This document shows positions 6,478 through 14,935 of a DNA stretch of 64,000 bases, piece after piece; position 1 is the first letter of the stretch, and the number at the start of each line of letters is the position of its first letter. Position numbers and translations under genes: made by a program. The stretch comes from Deltaproteobacteria bacterium (GTDB lineage: Bacteria; Myxococcota_A; Polyangia; Polyangiales; Ga0077539). The notes below the pieces were generated by a model. That model saw only the letters and a list, made by a program, of their open reading frames with translations, had not been told where the DNA came from and searched no databases. The stretch spans positions 62,001 through 126,000 of the forward strand of contig JADJAE010000001.1 of the NCBI GenBank assembly GCA_016704445.1, in the 5' to 3' direction.

Positions 6478-9416
6478 CACCAGAGCCCTTGCGTGGTCGA
6501 CGAGACATCGACCCCGAAGCCCCGCTCGCTCGGGGCCTCCGGGTGGATGCGCTGCGTCCACGCCCGATCGTTCATCGGGGCCACGGCGGTCGCCGTCCCC
6601 TGGCGGTAGCTGTCCCGACCGCCACGGTCGAGGAAGATCCCCACGGTCGGTCGAGAGAGCCTGCCCGGGTCGGTGAGCGACTCCAGCGCCGCGTTGCCCA
6701 GGGAGAGCACCGCCGCTGCGTCGTAGGTGTCGTCGCCCCCCTCGTCGGCGAAGATTCCCGCGCCGTTGGCGTTGCCCGCGCCCAGCGCGAGGTTGGGAAC
6801 CCGGTAGCTGTCCGCCCCGTCGCCGAGCGACAGCAGGATGCCCAGGGAGAAGTCGTGCCCCGCCCCGGCGGTCATGTTCTCGCGGGTGGAGTCCTGGTTG
6901 TGGACGTCCCTCCCCCCGCCGTCGACCAGCGCCCCGTAGGCGAAGTGCGCCGCGGCCCCCTGGACGTACCAGCGGGCGTCGTAGCGGTCGTCCCCCGCCC
7001 CGTCGAGCAGCAGCCCCATGCCACCCCAGTAGCCGGTGCCCTGCGCGAAGACCCCGGCGGTGTAGCGGTCGGAGCCCTCGCGGTCGCGCAGCACCCCGAT
7101 GCCGCCGGACATGTTGGTGCGGTCGGGGGTCGCGTCCCCGCGCCGCCCGAAGCCCGCGCCCTGGGTGAAGCTGGAGTTGGACATCGGGCTCTGCGGCGAC
7201 GGGTGGATCACCGGCGTCACCTTCGACTCGTAGACGTCGTCGCCCGCCCGGTCGTGCAGGAGCCCGACGCCCTGCACATAGCCGAAGCCCTGGGAGAAGG
7301 CCCAGGCGGAGTACTGGTCCCGGCCGCCGCCGTCGACCAGGACGCCGATGCCGACGACGGCCGCGCCCTGTCCGCCCGACTCGATGGCGTAGCGGTCGTC
7401 GCCGCCGTCGTCGAAGAGCCCGCCCACCCCGAGGGCGCCGAAGCCCTGGGCCATGCGCAGCGCGCGGTAGCGGTCGCTCCCGCCGCCGAGGTCGTAGAGA
7501 AGGCCCACCCCGAGGCGACCGGCGCCCTGCCGGGGAGTGCGGCTCATCGAGGCCGCGACCGCTCCTCCGATGCGCGACCGCCCGTCCGCGTCCGAGGGAA
7601 GCGTCTCGGGCGTGTCGAGCGCCCCAGGGGTCTCCGGGTAGCCCCAGGCGTCGTCGCCGCCGAGGTCGATGGCGACGCTCACCGGCTGCGCCGCGTCCAC
7701 GTTGGCGCCCACCGGGGCCTCGTAGGTGTCGTCGCCCCCGAGGTCGATCACCAGCAGCGTGCGTCGATACTCCGCGGCCCCGTAGCGATGCGCCGCTCCG
7801 TCGCGGATCACCACGCGGCCCGCGGGCGTGTCGACGTCGAAGCTCGCGCCCATCGCCCCCGCGAAGGGCCGCCAGTCGACGGACTCCACCGTGGCCGCGA
7901 GGTCGGCCGCCTCGCGCGTGGGGAGGCGCACCTCGCCAAGCACCACGGCGAGGTCTTCGGGGTCGCCGAAGTTCGGGCGCTCGTCCGAGCGGTTGGTCGG
8001 CAGCACCAGGTGGGGGGCGATCTTGAAGAGGTGCGCCCGCTCCTCCTCGCTGGGAAAGCGGGCGAGGCCGCGGTCTCTCGCGTCGGCCGCGGCGAGCGCA
8101 GACCGCAGCACCCGGGCCACCGCGGACTGCAGCGCCATGGGCACATCCGCCGCGTCGGCGACGGCGGGAGCCCGGTCGAAGCTCGCTCCACCGCGGGTCG
8201 CCCAGGCCTCGACCGCGTCGACCAGGGGTGAGACACCGCCGGCAGCCGGTGCGGGCGTCGGCGAAGGGAGCGCGTCGACCTCGCCCGTGAGGCGCATCCC
8301 CCCTGCGGCCCGGATGGCGCCCGACAGCGTAGACCCGGCGTCGTCGATGGACGGCCCGAGGCCGCGGGCCCAGCGCGCTCCGGCGAGCCAGTCGCGGTGC
8401 ACCCGGTCGAAGACCGGAAGGCGGAAGCGGTCGCGCGTCACGAAGGCCCCGAAGGCGTCGAGCGTCGCGGCGCTGAAGAAGAGGTCGCAGCGGTCCCACG
8501 AGGCGGAGGGGTCGGCGCGAAGCGCGAGGTCGATCACCTGGTCGCGAGGCTCGAAGCCGCAGCGGCAGCCGTCGGGGACGCAGACCCCCTGCGCCGTGTC
8601 GCAGCGCGCCCCGTCTCCGCAGGCGGAGTCCGCGGTGCACGCGAGGGTGCAGAAGCCCCGCAGCTGCGGGCTCGACGGCGTCACGCAGCGCAGCCCCGAC
8701 GGGCACGTCACCCCCGCGTCGCCGCCGCAGGGGGCGTTGATGCCGCTCGGTCCGAGCGCGCCGTTGCCGCAGGCGTCGGGCCCGATGCGGTCGTCGGGAA
8801 TACACGCCCTGGTAAGCGCGCCGCCGGGAGCGCGCACGTCACGGCACCGCCGGGCGCCGTCCTCGCAGTCGGCGTCGGTGAGGCAGGCGCCCAGGCAGAC
8901 GTCCCCCGCGCGGCCCACCGAGGGGCGGGTCGCGTCGAGGTCCACGCAGCGGTCGTAGCGGCCTGCGCAGCCCGAGCTCGGGCACGCGGCTCCTCGTCGG
9001 CTGTCCATCGGGACGCACCCGGCCGCGGCGTCCGGGGTGCACACCCGGTTGCCTGCGGCGTCGTCGCGGCAGGTCGCGGGCACAGCGGCCTCGCAGCGGG
9101 TTCCCACCACGGCGCAGGCGAGGCGGCACTCACGAAGACCCGGCGCGCGCATCGGGTCGACCGCGACGCAGACGCTCCCGTCGTCGCCGCACTCGGCGTC
9201 GGCGCGGCAGGGGCGACAGGTGCGCGGCGGGGCGGCGGTGATCTCCGTCGGGGGCGCATCGACCGGCGTCGAGGCGTCCTCGGAGGGAGCGTCGACGGAG
9301 GGTGTGTCGATGGGCGGAGCGTCGACGGCCGCGTCGGACGGCGGAGCCGCGGGGGGAGAGGGGTCTTCGCAGGCGAAGGCGGAGGCGACCAGGAGGCCGA
9401 GGAGAATCGGGCGCAT
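6477..9416 (-). CDS. Large lipoprotein with Cys-rich region and GGDDxY repeats
   Basis: A 979-residue predicted lipoprotein of unknown function. It opens MRPILLGLLVASAFAC, a signal peptide ending in a loose lipobox, then an Asp/Ala/Pro linker (VDAPPIDTPSVDAP). A Cys-rich part (about residues 60-290, many CxxDADCxDG-like units) follows, then a globular part, then about ten repeats of 30-40 residues with the pattern QGxGxxGxGxLxDxGGxDxY. The Gly/Asp turns suggest calcium binding or a beta-solenoid; this is inference. The start at 9416 is preferred over 9458 because a TACCTT box lies between them. The stop overlaps the ferredoxin start. Confidence 0.75.
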   Translation of the reverse strand: MRPILLGLLVASAFACEDPSPPAAPPSDAAVDAPPIDTPSVDAPSEDASTPVDAPPTEITAAPPRTCRPCRADAECGDDGSVCVAVDPMRAPGLRECRLACAVVGTRCEAAVPATCRDDAAGNRVCTPDAAAGCVPMDSRRGAACPSSGCAGRYDRCVDLDATRPSVGRAGDVCLGACLTDADCEDGARRCRDVRAPGGALTRACIPDDRIGPDACGNGALGPSGINAPCGGDAGVTCPSGLRCVTPSSPQLRGFCTLACTADSACGDGARCDTAQGVCVPDGCRCGFEPRDQVIDLALRADPSASWDRCDLFFSAATLDAFGAFVTRDRFRLPVFDRVHRDWLAGARWARGLGPSIDDAGSTLSGAIRAAGGMRLTGEVDALPSPTPAPAAGGVSPLVDAVEAWATRGGASFDRAPAVADAADVPMALQSAVARVLRSALAAADARDRGLARFPSEEERAHLFKIAPHLVLPTNRSDERPNFGDPEDLAVVLGEVRLPTREAADLAATVESVDWRPFAGAMGASFDVDTPAGRVVIRDGAAHRYGAAEYRRTLLVIDLGGDDTYEAPVGANVDAAQPVSVAIDLGGDDAWGYPETPGALDTPETLPSDADGRSRIGGAVAASMSRTPRQGAGRLGVGLLYDLGGGSDRYRALRMAQGFGALGVGGLFDDGGDDRYAIESGGQGAAVVGIGVLVDGGGRDQYSAWAFSQGFGYVQGVGLLHDRAGDDVYESKVTPVIHPSPQSPMSNSSFTQGAGFGRRGDATPDRTNMSGGIGVLRDREGSDRYTAGVFAQGTGYWGGMGLLLDGAGDDRYDARWYVQGAAAHFAYGALVDGGGRDVHNQDSTRENMTAGAGHDFSLGILLSLGDGADSYRVPNLALGAGNANGAGIFADEGGDDTYDAAAVLSLGNAALESLTDPGRLSRPTVGIFLDRGGRDSYRQGTATAVAPMNDRAWTQRIHPEAPSERGFGVDVSSTTQGLW
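6604..7760 (-). repeat. GGDDxY repeat block within the large lipoprotein
   Basis: About ten coding repeats of 30-40 residues, each with a DxGGxDxY core (for example DLGGDDTYEA, DDGGDDRYAI, DGGGRDQYSA, DEGGDDTYDA) followed by a QGxGxxGxG segment. They differ in sequence, so they are old duplications. Confidence 0.75.
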
Positions 9417-9429
9417 TGGGGAGGCGGCG

Positions 9430-9435
9430 AAGGTA
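9430..9435 (-). promoter_or_regulatory. TACCTT -10-like box of the repeat lipoprotein gene
   Basis: It ends 13 nt before the ATG at 9416 and lies inside the reading frame if 9458 were used, so it argues for the shorter start. No Shine-Dalgarno is visible. Confidence 0.4.
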
Positions 9436-9512
9436 GCAGCGCGGCGCAGGCGTGACATAGAGTGCCCGGCCCCGCGATCGGGTCTCAACCCTCCGCGACC
9501 GCGGAACACTGC

Positions 9513-10484
9513 ATGGAAATGACGGACAAACTGATGGATGAGAGGCAGCCGGACGCACCGGGCGTCGTAGGCGAGCGCGAGGCGACGGACCTCGCGGTGA
9601 TGGCGCTCGACGCGGCGGCGTGGTCGGCGAGCACGGGCGCGCGGCCGGAGGGCGTGGTGCGGTGCGACCCGGCGTGGTTTCGGACGGTGGAGCTGCCGAA
9701 GGTGCGGGGCGCGGTGGAGCGGGTGCTGATGGGCCGCCACCCCGACCACGGGCTCGACCTGCTGCTGGAGGTCGGGGCGCTCGACGCGCTGCTCCCGGAG
9801 GTGAAGGCCATGGTGGGCTTCGGCGACGGGGAGTGGCGTCACAAGGACGTGTGGAAGCACACCAAGCAGGTGGTGCTGCAGGCGGTCCCTCGCACCGAGG
9901 TGCGGTGGGCGGCGCTGCTGCATGACATCGGCAAGGTGAAGACCCGGCGCATCGAGCCCAACGGCGAGGTGCACTTCTTCGGGCACGCGGAGGTCGGGGC
10001 GTCGATGTTCGACCGGATGCAGCGGCGCATGCCGATCTTCACGGGCGAGGAGGCGCTCTCGCGCTCGGTGCGCTTCCTGATCCTGCACCACCTGAGGGCG
10101 AGCGCCTACGAGCCGGGGTGGACCGACTCCGCCGTGCGCCGCTTCGCGCGGGAGATGGGCGGCGGGCTCTGCGACCTGCTCGACCTGTCGCGCGCGGACA
10201 TCACCACCAAGCGGCCCGAGAAGAAGAAGCGCGGGCTCGACGCGATCTCCGAGCTCGCCCGGCGGGTGCGGGAGATCCAGGAGATGGACGCGAAGGTCCC
10301 ACCGCTGCCCAAGGGGCTCGGGACGGCGATCTCCGCGCGCTTCGGCATCCCCCCATCGCCCGCCCTCGGCGAGCTGATGAAGGTGCTCAAGGACCGTGTG
10401 GACAACGGCGACCTCGAGGCCCAGCGGGACAACGATTACTACCTCGAGTATCTCGCCGCCGAGAAGCTCGTCACCCCCCGGTAG
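9513..10484 (+). CDS. Stand-alone HD-domain protein, like the C-terminal half of tRNA nucleotidyltransferase
   Basis: A 323-residue protein from the ATG at 9513; other starts are possible (9519, 9534). It has an HD phosphohydrolase core: KHTKQV, LLHDIGK with the metal-binding HD pair, HAEVGASM and ILHHLR. The flanking helices resemble the HD region of bacterial CCA-adding enzymes (polyA polymerase/PcnB family), but the N-terminal nucleotidyltransferase domain (GGxVRD, DxD) is absent. It may therefore be a 2',3'-cyclic phosphodiesterase or phosphatase rather than a tRNA-end-adding enzyme. It ends six bases from the stop of the convergent phosphoesterase gene. Confidence 0.75.
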   Translation: MEMTDKLMDERQPDAPGVVGEREATDLAVMALDAAAWSASTGARPEGVVRCDPAWFRTVELPKVRGAVERVLMGRHPDHGLDLLLEVGALDALLPEVKAMVGFGDGEWRHKDVWKHTKQVVLQAVPRTEVRWAALLHDIGKVKTRRIEPNGEVHFFGHAEVGASMFDRMQRRMPIFTGEEALSRSVRFLILHHLRASAYEPGWTDSAVRRFAREMGGGLCDLLDLSRADITTKRPEKKKRGLDAISELARRVREIQEMDAKVPPLPKGLGTAISARFGIPPSPALGELMKVLKDRVDNGDLEAQRDNDYYLEYLAAEKLVTPR

Positions 10485-10490
10485 AATCTC

Positions 10491-11426
10491 TCAGCCGGTC
10501 TGCCCCGCCCCGTCGGGCAGCGCGGCGTCCTCGAAGCGCTCCGTCGCGGCGTTCCAGACGCGGGCGTGGGCCCGCACGAGGCCGCTCGCGCGGTCGATCT
10601 CGTAGACGTTGTACGAGGCCATCTTCTCCTCGTCGTGGTGCACCAGCGAGGCGCTCGTCGCGCCCAGCCGGTGGATCGTCGCGCCCCGCGCCCCCGCGAG
10701 CCTCTCGTGCCCCCGTCGGTGCCAGTGGCCGTGCAGCGCCAGCACGTCGCGCCCGTGGTCGAGCACGTCCCGGAAGTCCGCGAGGTCTTCGAGCCCTCGC
10801 ATCAAGGGCCCCAGCCTACCGAGCGGATCGACGATGGGGTGGTGGCTCAGCACCACCGGCACCCGGGAGCGCACCTCCGGGTGGTCGAGCGCCTCTCGCA
10901 GCGCCCGCCGCTGCGCCTCGCCAAGCCGCCCCGAGGCGATGAGCGGCAGCCGAGGCACGGCCGACGAGAGGCCGATGAGCGCGAGGTCGTCGCGCAGCCT
11001 GACGTAGGGGAAGCGCCCTCCCGGGAGCTCGACGGCGAGGTCGAGGTCGCTGGTGATGTACTTCTCGAAGTAGGTACCGAAGCGCCGCGAGCGCCGCGAT
11101 CCTTCGGTGTAGAGGTCGTGGTTGCCGGGGACGACGCTGACCTGCGAGGGGTGCATCCCGAGGCGCTCGATCATGGCGAGGGCGGCCTCGAACTCGGGCT
11201 CCAGCGCCAGGTTGGTGAGGTCGCCGGTGATGGCGACGTGGTCCGGGGCGAGCGCCCGGAGGTCGGCCATCATGGCCTCGACCACCGAGGGCCGGTGCTT
11301 GTGGCCGCGCTTCAGCCGGAGGTTGAGCCAGCCGGTGAGGCGCTTGTTGAGCAGCATGCGGTGAAGGGGAACACCGCGGAGGTCGAGGATGTGCGGGTCG
11401 GACAGGTGCGCAAGGACGATGGACAT
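10491..11426 (-). CDS. Calcineurin-like metallophosphoesterase
   Basis: A 311-residue cytoplasmic phosphoesterase with all five metal-ligand blocks: D10-x-H12, GD69 (ITGDLTN), GNH103D, a His in LSHHP (H195/H196) and G233-H234-x-H236. The layout is that of the CpdA (cAMP phosphodiesterase) and related class III phosphodiesterases; the substrate cannot be read from sequence. The start ATG at 11426 has no Shine-Dalgarno but has a TAGCTT box 10 nt upstream, which fits a leaderless message. Confidence 0.85.
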   Translation of the reverse strand: MSIVLAHLSDPHILDLRGVPLHRMLLNKRLTGWLNLRLKRGHKHRPSVVEAMMADLRALAPDHVAITGDLTNLALEPEFEAALAMIERLGMHPSQVSVVPGNHDLYTEGSRRSRRFGTYFEKYITSDLDLAVELPGGRFPYVRLRDDLALIGLSSAVPRLPLIASGRLGEAQRRALREALDHPEVRSRVPVVLSHHPIVDPLGRLGPLMRGLEDLADFRDVLDHGRDVLALHGHWHRRGHERLAGARGATIHRLGATSASLVHHDEEKMASYNVYEIDRASGLVRAHARVWNAATERFEDAALPDGAGQTG

Positions 11427-11436
11427 CGCGCGGGCG

Positions 11437-11442
11437 AAGCTA
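11437..11442 (-). promoter_or_regulatory. TAGCTT -10-like box of the metallophosphoesterase gene
   Basis: It ends 10 nt before the ATG at 11426, with no ribosome binding site between. Part of the recurring leaderless-type pattern. Confidence 0.4.
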
Positions 11443-11466
11443 CCACCCCGCGGTGGCGGCGCCCGC

Positions 11467-13191
11467 TCAGCGGCAGGCGTCCACGCCCCGGGGAAAGGCG
11501 TCGCGGTAGGTGCGCAGAGTCTGGATGCAGAGGTGCTGTCCGGTCGAGTAGGGGCCGAGCCCGGTGTCTCGGGTGTCGCCGCCGGAGATGCCCACCACGT
11601 AGCCGGCGGGGTAGACGCGGCCGACCTCCGTCGCCCACTGGTGCTGCGGCTTCAGGTGAAGCATCCGGAAGCGAGCGCCCGTGGAGAGGTCGGTGAACTC
11701 CGGCATGTAGCCCCAGGCGTAGACCCCGGTGCGGTCGAGCCTGGAGGTGTGCCGTAGCTGGATCCGGGTGCCGGCCCGCACGCCGATGTCCGTGTCGTGC
11801 CAGCCGTAGGAGATGTGCTCGTAGGTCAGGTAGGTGTTCCACCACTGGAGCTCGCCGCAGACGGGGCGGTCGGGCGCCTGGCAGTGCGCGCCGTTGCAGC
11901 TCCACCCGCCGGGGCACGAGCCGCAGGAGCCGCCGCAGCCGTCGCCGCCGCAGTTGTGGTCGCCGCAGTGGGGGACGCAGCGCACGGTGATGTCCACCGG
12001 CGGCGAAGCCTCGTCGAGCAGGCCCGACGGGGCGGTGATGCCAAAGCGGTAGCCGTAGCGGCCGGGAGAGCCCGGCGCGCGGACGTGGAAGGGCACGTCG
12101 ATGGAGAAGCCAGGACCCACCGGGAGGGGGAGGTCCACCGGCCCGGCGCCCCAGGTGCGCGCGCCGCCAGGGAGCGCCGAGTCGAGGTGGTGGCCCGCCT
12201 CCCAGACCGCGTCGCCGCAGTTGGCGAAGCTCGCCGACACGTCGAAGCCCTGGTGCGGATCGACCACGCCCGGCGGCGACTGCTGCCGCACGAAGCGCGC
12301 GGCCGACGGCTCGTTGCCGCAGTCGGCCGGGTGCAGCGCGACGAGGTCCACCGGCGGTGACGCCTCGCCGACGGCCGTGGCGTCGTGCACCACCTGCCAG
12401 GTCCAGCGGTAGCGACCGGGCGCCGAGGGGGACGTGGCGTCGAGGTCGACGGTGAACTCCGCCCCGTAGGGGACGTCCGCCGGGAGCTCGACCCGCCGCG
12501 TGGTCCAGGCGTCGTCGGGCTGCGAGCGCGAGGCGAGCGACCAGCCCTCGGCCTGGGAGAGAGTCGAGGTCGAGCAGTTGGCGAAGGTCACGCTGCCGCG
12601 CACCCGAGACCCGGTGCCCACGAAGCGAGGCGGCGCCACCTGCGAGCGGAAGCGCACCGCGGGGCCGGGCTGCGCGCAGTCCGCGGGCGCGAGCACCTGG
12701 ACGTCCTGCGCGGGGGTGTGCTCCTGGAAGAGCTCGATGCGGTCGCGGGAGATGGCGAAGCGCGCGGGGTAGTGGCCCGTTCCGAGCGGCGCGACGAGCT
12801 CGAAGCGCACGGTCACCTCGGTGCCGTTGGGCACCTCGATGGGCAGCCCGACCCGACGCACTCCCCACGCGGCGCCCTCCTCCGGGTCGACCGGAACCAG
12901 CGAGAAGTCCTCGCGATTCCAGTAGAGCCCGCTGCAGTTGGTGAAGGTCACCTCCATGGGCAGCCGGGTCGACGGCGTCACCACCCCGGGCAGCGCGCTC
13001 TGCGAGCGAAACTGCGCCGACGCCTGGCCGGGACGGCACATCCCCGGTCGAGCGCACGACGGGCCCTGGCACCCGACGCCGCCGTCGTCCTCCGCGGCGG
13101 GAACGGTCGCCAGGTCCGCGGCGCACCCCGAGGCCGCCATGGCGGCGAGCACCAGGGCGCCCTTCACGAAGGTCGATCGCTCGAAGGTCAT
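11467..13191 (-). CDS. NBR1-Ig-like repeat lipoprotein with M23-like C-terminal region
   Basis: A 574-residue lipoprotein with a good lipobox (MAASGC, C23). Three Ig-like repeats follow, each opening with FRSQ/FVRQ and containing a TFxNCS or SFANCG strand; this is the NBR1-like 'next to BRCA1' fold used in bacterial surface proteins. A short Cys-rich knot (CGDHNCGGDGCGGSC) leads to a C-terminal domain with RMLHLKP and TGQHLCIQ, which recalls a degenerate M23 peptidase core in which the catalytic HxH is lost. The Shine-Dalgarno AGGAG precedes the ATG. It sits 7 nt after the RCC1 lipoprotein gene and should share its transcript. Confidence 0.75.
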   Translation of the reverse strand: MTFERSTFVKGALVLAAMAASGCAADLATVPAAEDDGGVGCQGPSCARPGMCRPGQASAQFRSQSALPGVVTPSTRLPMEVTFTNCSGLYWNREDFSLVPVDPEEGAAWGVRRVGLPIEVPNGTEVTVRFELVAPLGTGHYPARFAISRDRIELFQEHTPAQDVQVLAPADCAQPGPAVRFRSQVAPPRFVGTGSRVRGSVTFANCSTSTLSQAEGWSLASRSQPDDAWTTRRVELPADVPYGAEFTVDLDATSPSAPGRYRWTWQVVHDATAVGEASPPVDLVALHPADCGNEPSAARFVRQQSPPGVVDPHQGFDVSASFANCGDAVWEAGHHLDSALPGGARTWGAGPVDLPLPVGPGFSIDVPFHVRAPGSPGRYGYRFGITAPSGLLDEASPPVDITVRCVPHCGDHNCGGDGCGGSCGSCPGGWSCNGAHCQAPDRPVCGELQWWNTYLTYEHISYGWHDTDIGVRAGTRIQLRHTSRLDRTGVYAWGYMPEFTDLSTGARFRMLHLKPQHQWATEVGRVYPAGYVVGISGGDTRDTGLGPYSTGQHLCIQTLRTYRDAFPRGVDACR

Positions 13192-13198
13192 GGCGCTC

Positions 13199-14728
13199 CT
13201 ACCATGTGACCGGGACCGGGCCCGACTGCACGCTGGTGTTCCCGATTCCCAGCGCGCCGGAGCGGTTGGAGCCCCAGCACCGCAGGCTCCCGTCGCCCAG
13301 CAGCGCGCACGCAGTGTCCACGCCGCCAGCCATCGACGAGACCCCCTGCAGCGGGTTGGTCGACGCGGCCCCCGGCGTGGCGATCACCATCACGGCCCCC
13401 TGCGGAGCGCGCACCCTCCGGCCGTCGCCGAGCTGCCCGCTGGAGTCGTCGCCCCAGCAGCGCACCGTGTTGTCGTCGAGCACCGCGCACGCGAAGCTCC
13501 CGCCCGAGGCGATCGCCCTCGGCACCATCGACGGCGCCACCACGTCGTCGCGCACCCGCTGGACGTCCGGCGCGTCGCTCACGCCGATGCCCACGCGCGC
13601 GTCGCCCGCGTCGGCGTCCTCCACGCCCGCGTCCCCTGGTCGGTCGGCGTCGACCGAAGCTTCCGCGCCCGCGTCCATCGCGGCGTCGTCCACGGAGGCG
13701 TCGTCCACGTCGGCGTCCCTGCCGGCGTCCATCGCGCTCACCCGGAAATCCAGGCCCTGCACCCGCAGCGGCCTCGGGCTGCACGGCCCCGAGCACCGCT
13801 CCGGGACGGCGCTCTCCGGCGCTCTCCCGAGCTGCCCCTGCTCGTTGCGCCCCCAGCACCAGATCACACCGTCGGCGTTGCGAGCGCAGGTGTGGTCGGC
13901 CCCTGCGGAGACGTCGCTGATCCCTTCGATGAACGAGTCGCCGTCCAGCACGCCGACCGGCGAGGGACCAGGCATCGCGCTCGCCCGCCCGCTTCCCGAC
14001 TGCCCGTAGCGCCCGTCGCCCCAGCAGAGCACGATGCCCTCGACGGTGCGGGCGCAGGTGTGGGAAGCGCCCGCGGAGATCGCCACCACCCCTTTGACGC
14101 CGTCGATCACCGTGGGCTGCGGCTCGCAGGCGATGGTCTCGCTCCCCACGGTGCACTGGCGCGAGGTCGTCGGCTGCCCGAGCTGTCCCCGGTCGTTGGC
14201 GCCCCAGCAGTAGACCAGGCCCGCCGCGACGGCGCAGGTGTGGCGCGCCCCGGCGGCGATCGCGGTGATGCCCGAGAGGCCTCGCGCGACGACGGGGCTC
14301 GCGCTGGGGAGGGTGAGCCCGTTGCCGAGCTGACCGGCGCTGTTGCTGCCCCAGCAGCGGACGGTGCCGTCGTCGCGGAGGGCGCACGCGAAGGCGCCGC
14401 CCGCGGAGACCGCCACCGCGCGATCGAGGCCCAGCACCTGGAAGGGGAAGGTGTGGCAGGCGACGGCGCGGGTCTGTCCGTTGGGGAGTTCTTCGGGGCA
14501 GAGGTCGGTGGTGGAGTAGCCGAGCTGGGCCTCGTCGTTGCGGCCCCAGCACCAGACCGAGCGGTCGCGCAGCAGCGCGCAGCCGAAGCTCGACCCGAGG
14601 GCCACCTGCGCGACGCAGCGGCTGCGACCCTCGGTGCAGGTGGGCTCGGCCAGCACCCCGTCGCTGCACCCCGCGACGGCGAGGAGGAGCATCGGGAGCA
14701 GCGGCGCACGCAGGTAGGGAAAGCCCAT
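13199..14728 (-). CDS. Seven-repeat RCC1-type beta-propeller lipoprotein
   Basis: A 509-residue lipoprotein starting at MGFPYLRAPLLPMLLLAVAGC, whose lipobox (AVAGC) decides the start over the ATG at 14767. Seven RCC1 units are visible, each with CAxxxDGxVxCWGxNxxGQLG, the number needed for one seven-bladed propeller. Between blades five and six lies an Asp/Ala-rich insert of about 60 residues (DAGRDADVDDASVDDA), the kind of linker normally seen next to the lipid anchor. Each blade has a Cys pair, likely a disulfide. Function unknown; probably a periplasmic or surface binding protein. Confidence 0.83.
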   Translation of the reverse strand: MGFPYLRAPLLPMLLLAVAGCSDGVLAEPTCTEGRSRCVAQVALGSSFGCALLRDRSVWCWGRNDEAQLGYSTTDLCPEELPNGQTRAVACHTFPFQVLGLDRAVAVSAGGAFACALRDDGTVRCWGSNSAGQLGNGLTLPSASPVVARGLSGITAIAAGARHTCAVAAGLVYCWGANDRGQLGQPTTSRQCTVGSETIACEPQPTVIDGVKGVVAISAGASHTCARTVEGIVLCWGDGRYGQSGSGRASAMPGPSPVGVLDGDSFIEGISDVSAGADHTCARNADGVIWCWGRNEQGQLGRAPESAVPERCSGPCSPRPLRVQGLDFRVSAMDAGRDADVDDASVDDAAMDAGAEASVDADRPGDAGVEDADAGDARVGIGVSDAPDVQRVRDDVVAPSMVPRAIASGGSFACAVLDDNTVRCWGDDSSGQLGDGRRVRAPQGAVMVIATPGAASTNPLQGVSSMAGGVDTACALLGDGSLRCWGSNRSGALGIGNTSVQSGPVPVTW

Positions 14729-14935
14729 CGGGTTGGCAGCATCCCACCCGGAGAATCCGAGGCGCAACGGTCAGTGGGGTGACCACTGACCCGCGGTCGG
14801 ACTCAACGGGGCGCGCGGCTGAACTCCAGCGCGGCGACCGGGCGCCCACGCGCGGCGTTGACACGGCTCGCGGGGCAGTGGCGATATGCGCCCGCCGACG
14901 CTGGTTTCACACGGTCGGCAGCGAAGGGTTGAGCG

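Noticed and set aside
9416..9458. Longer start MSRLRRAATFAASP for the repeat lipoprotein
   Set aside because: It would place extra residues before a normal signal peptide and put the TACCTT box inside the gene.
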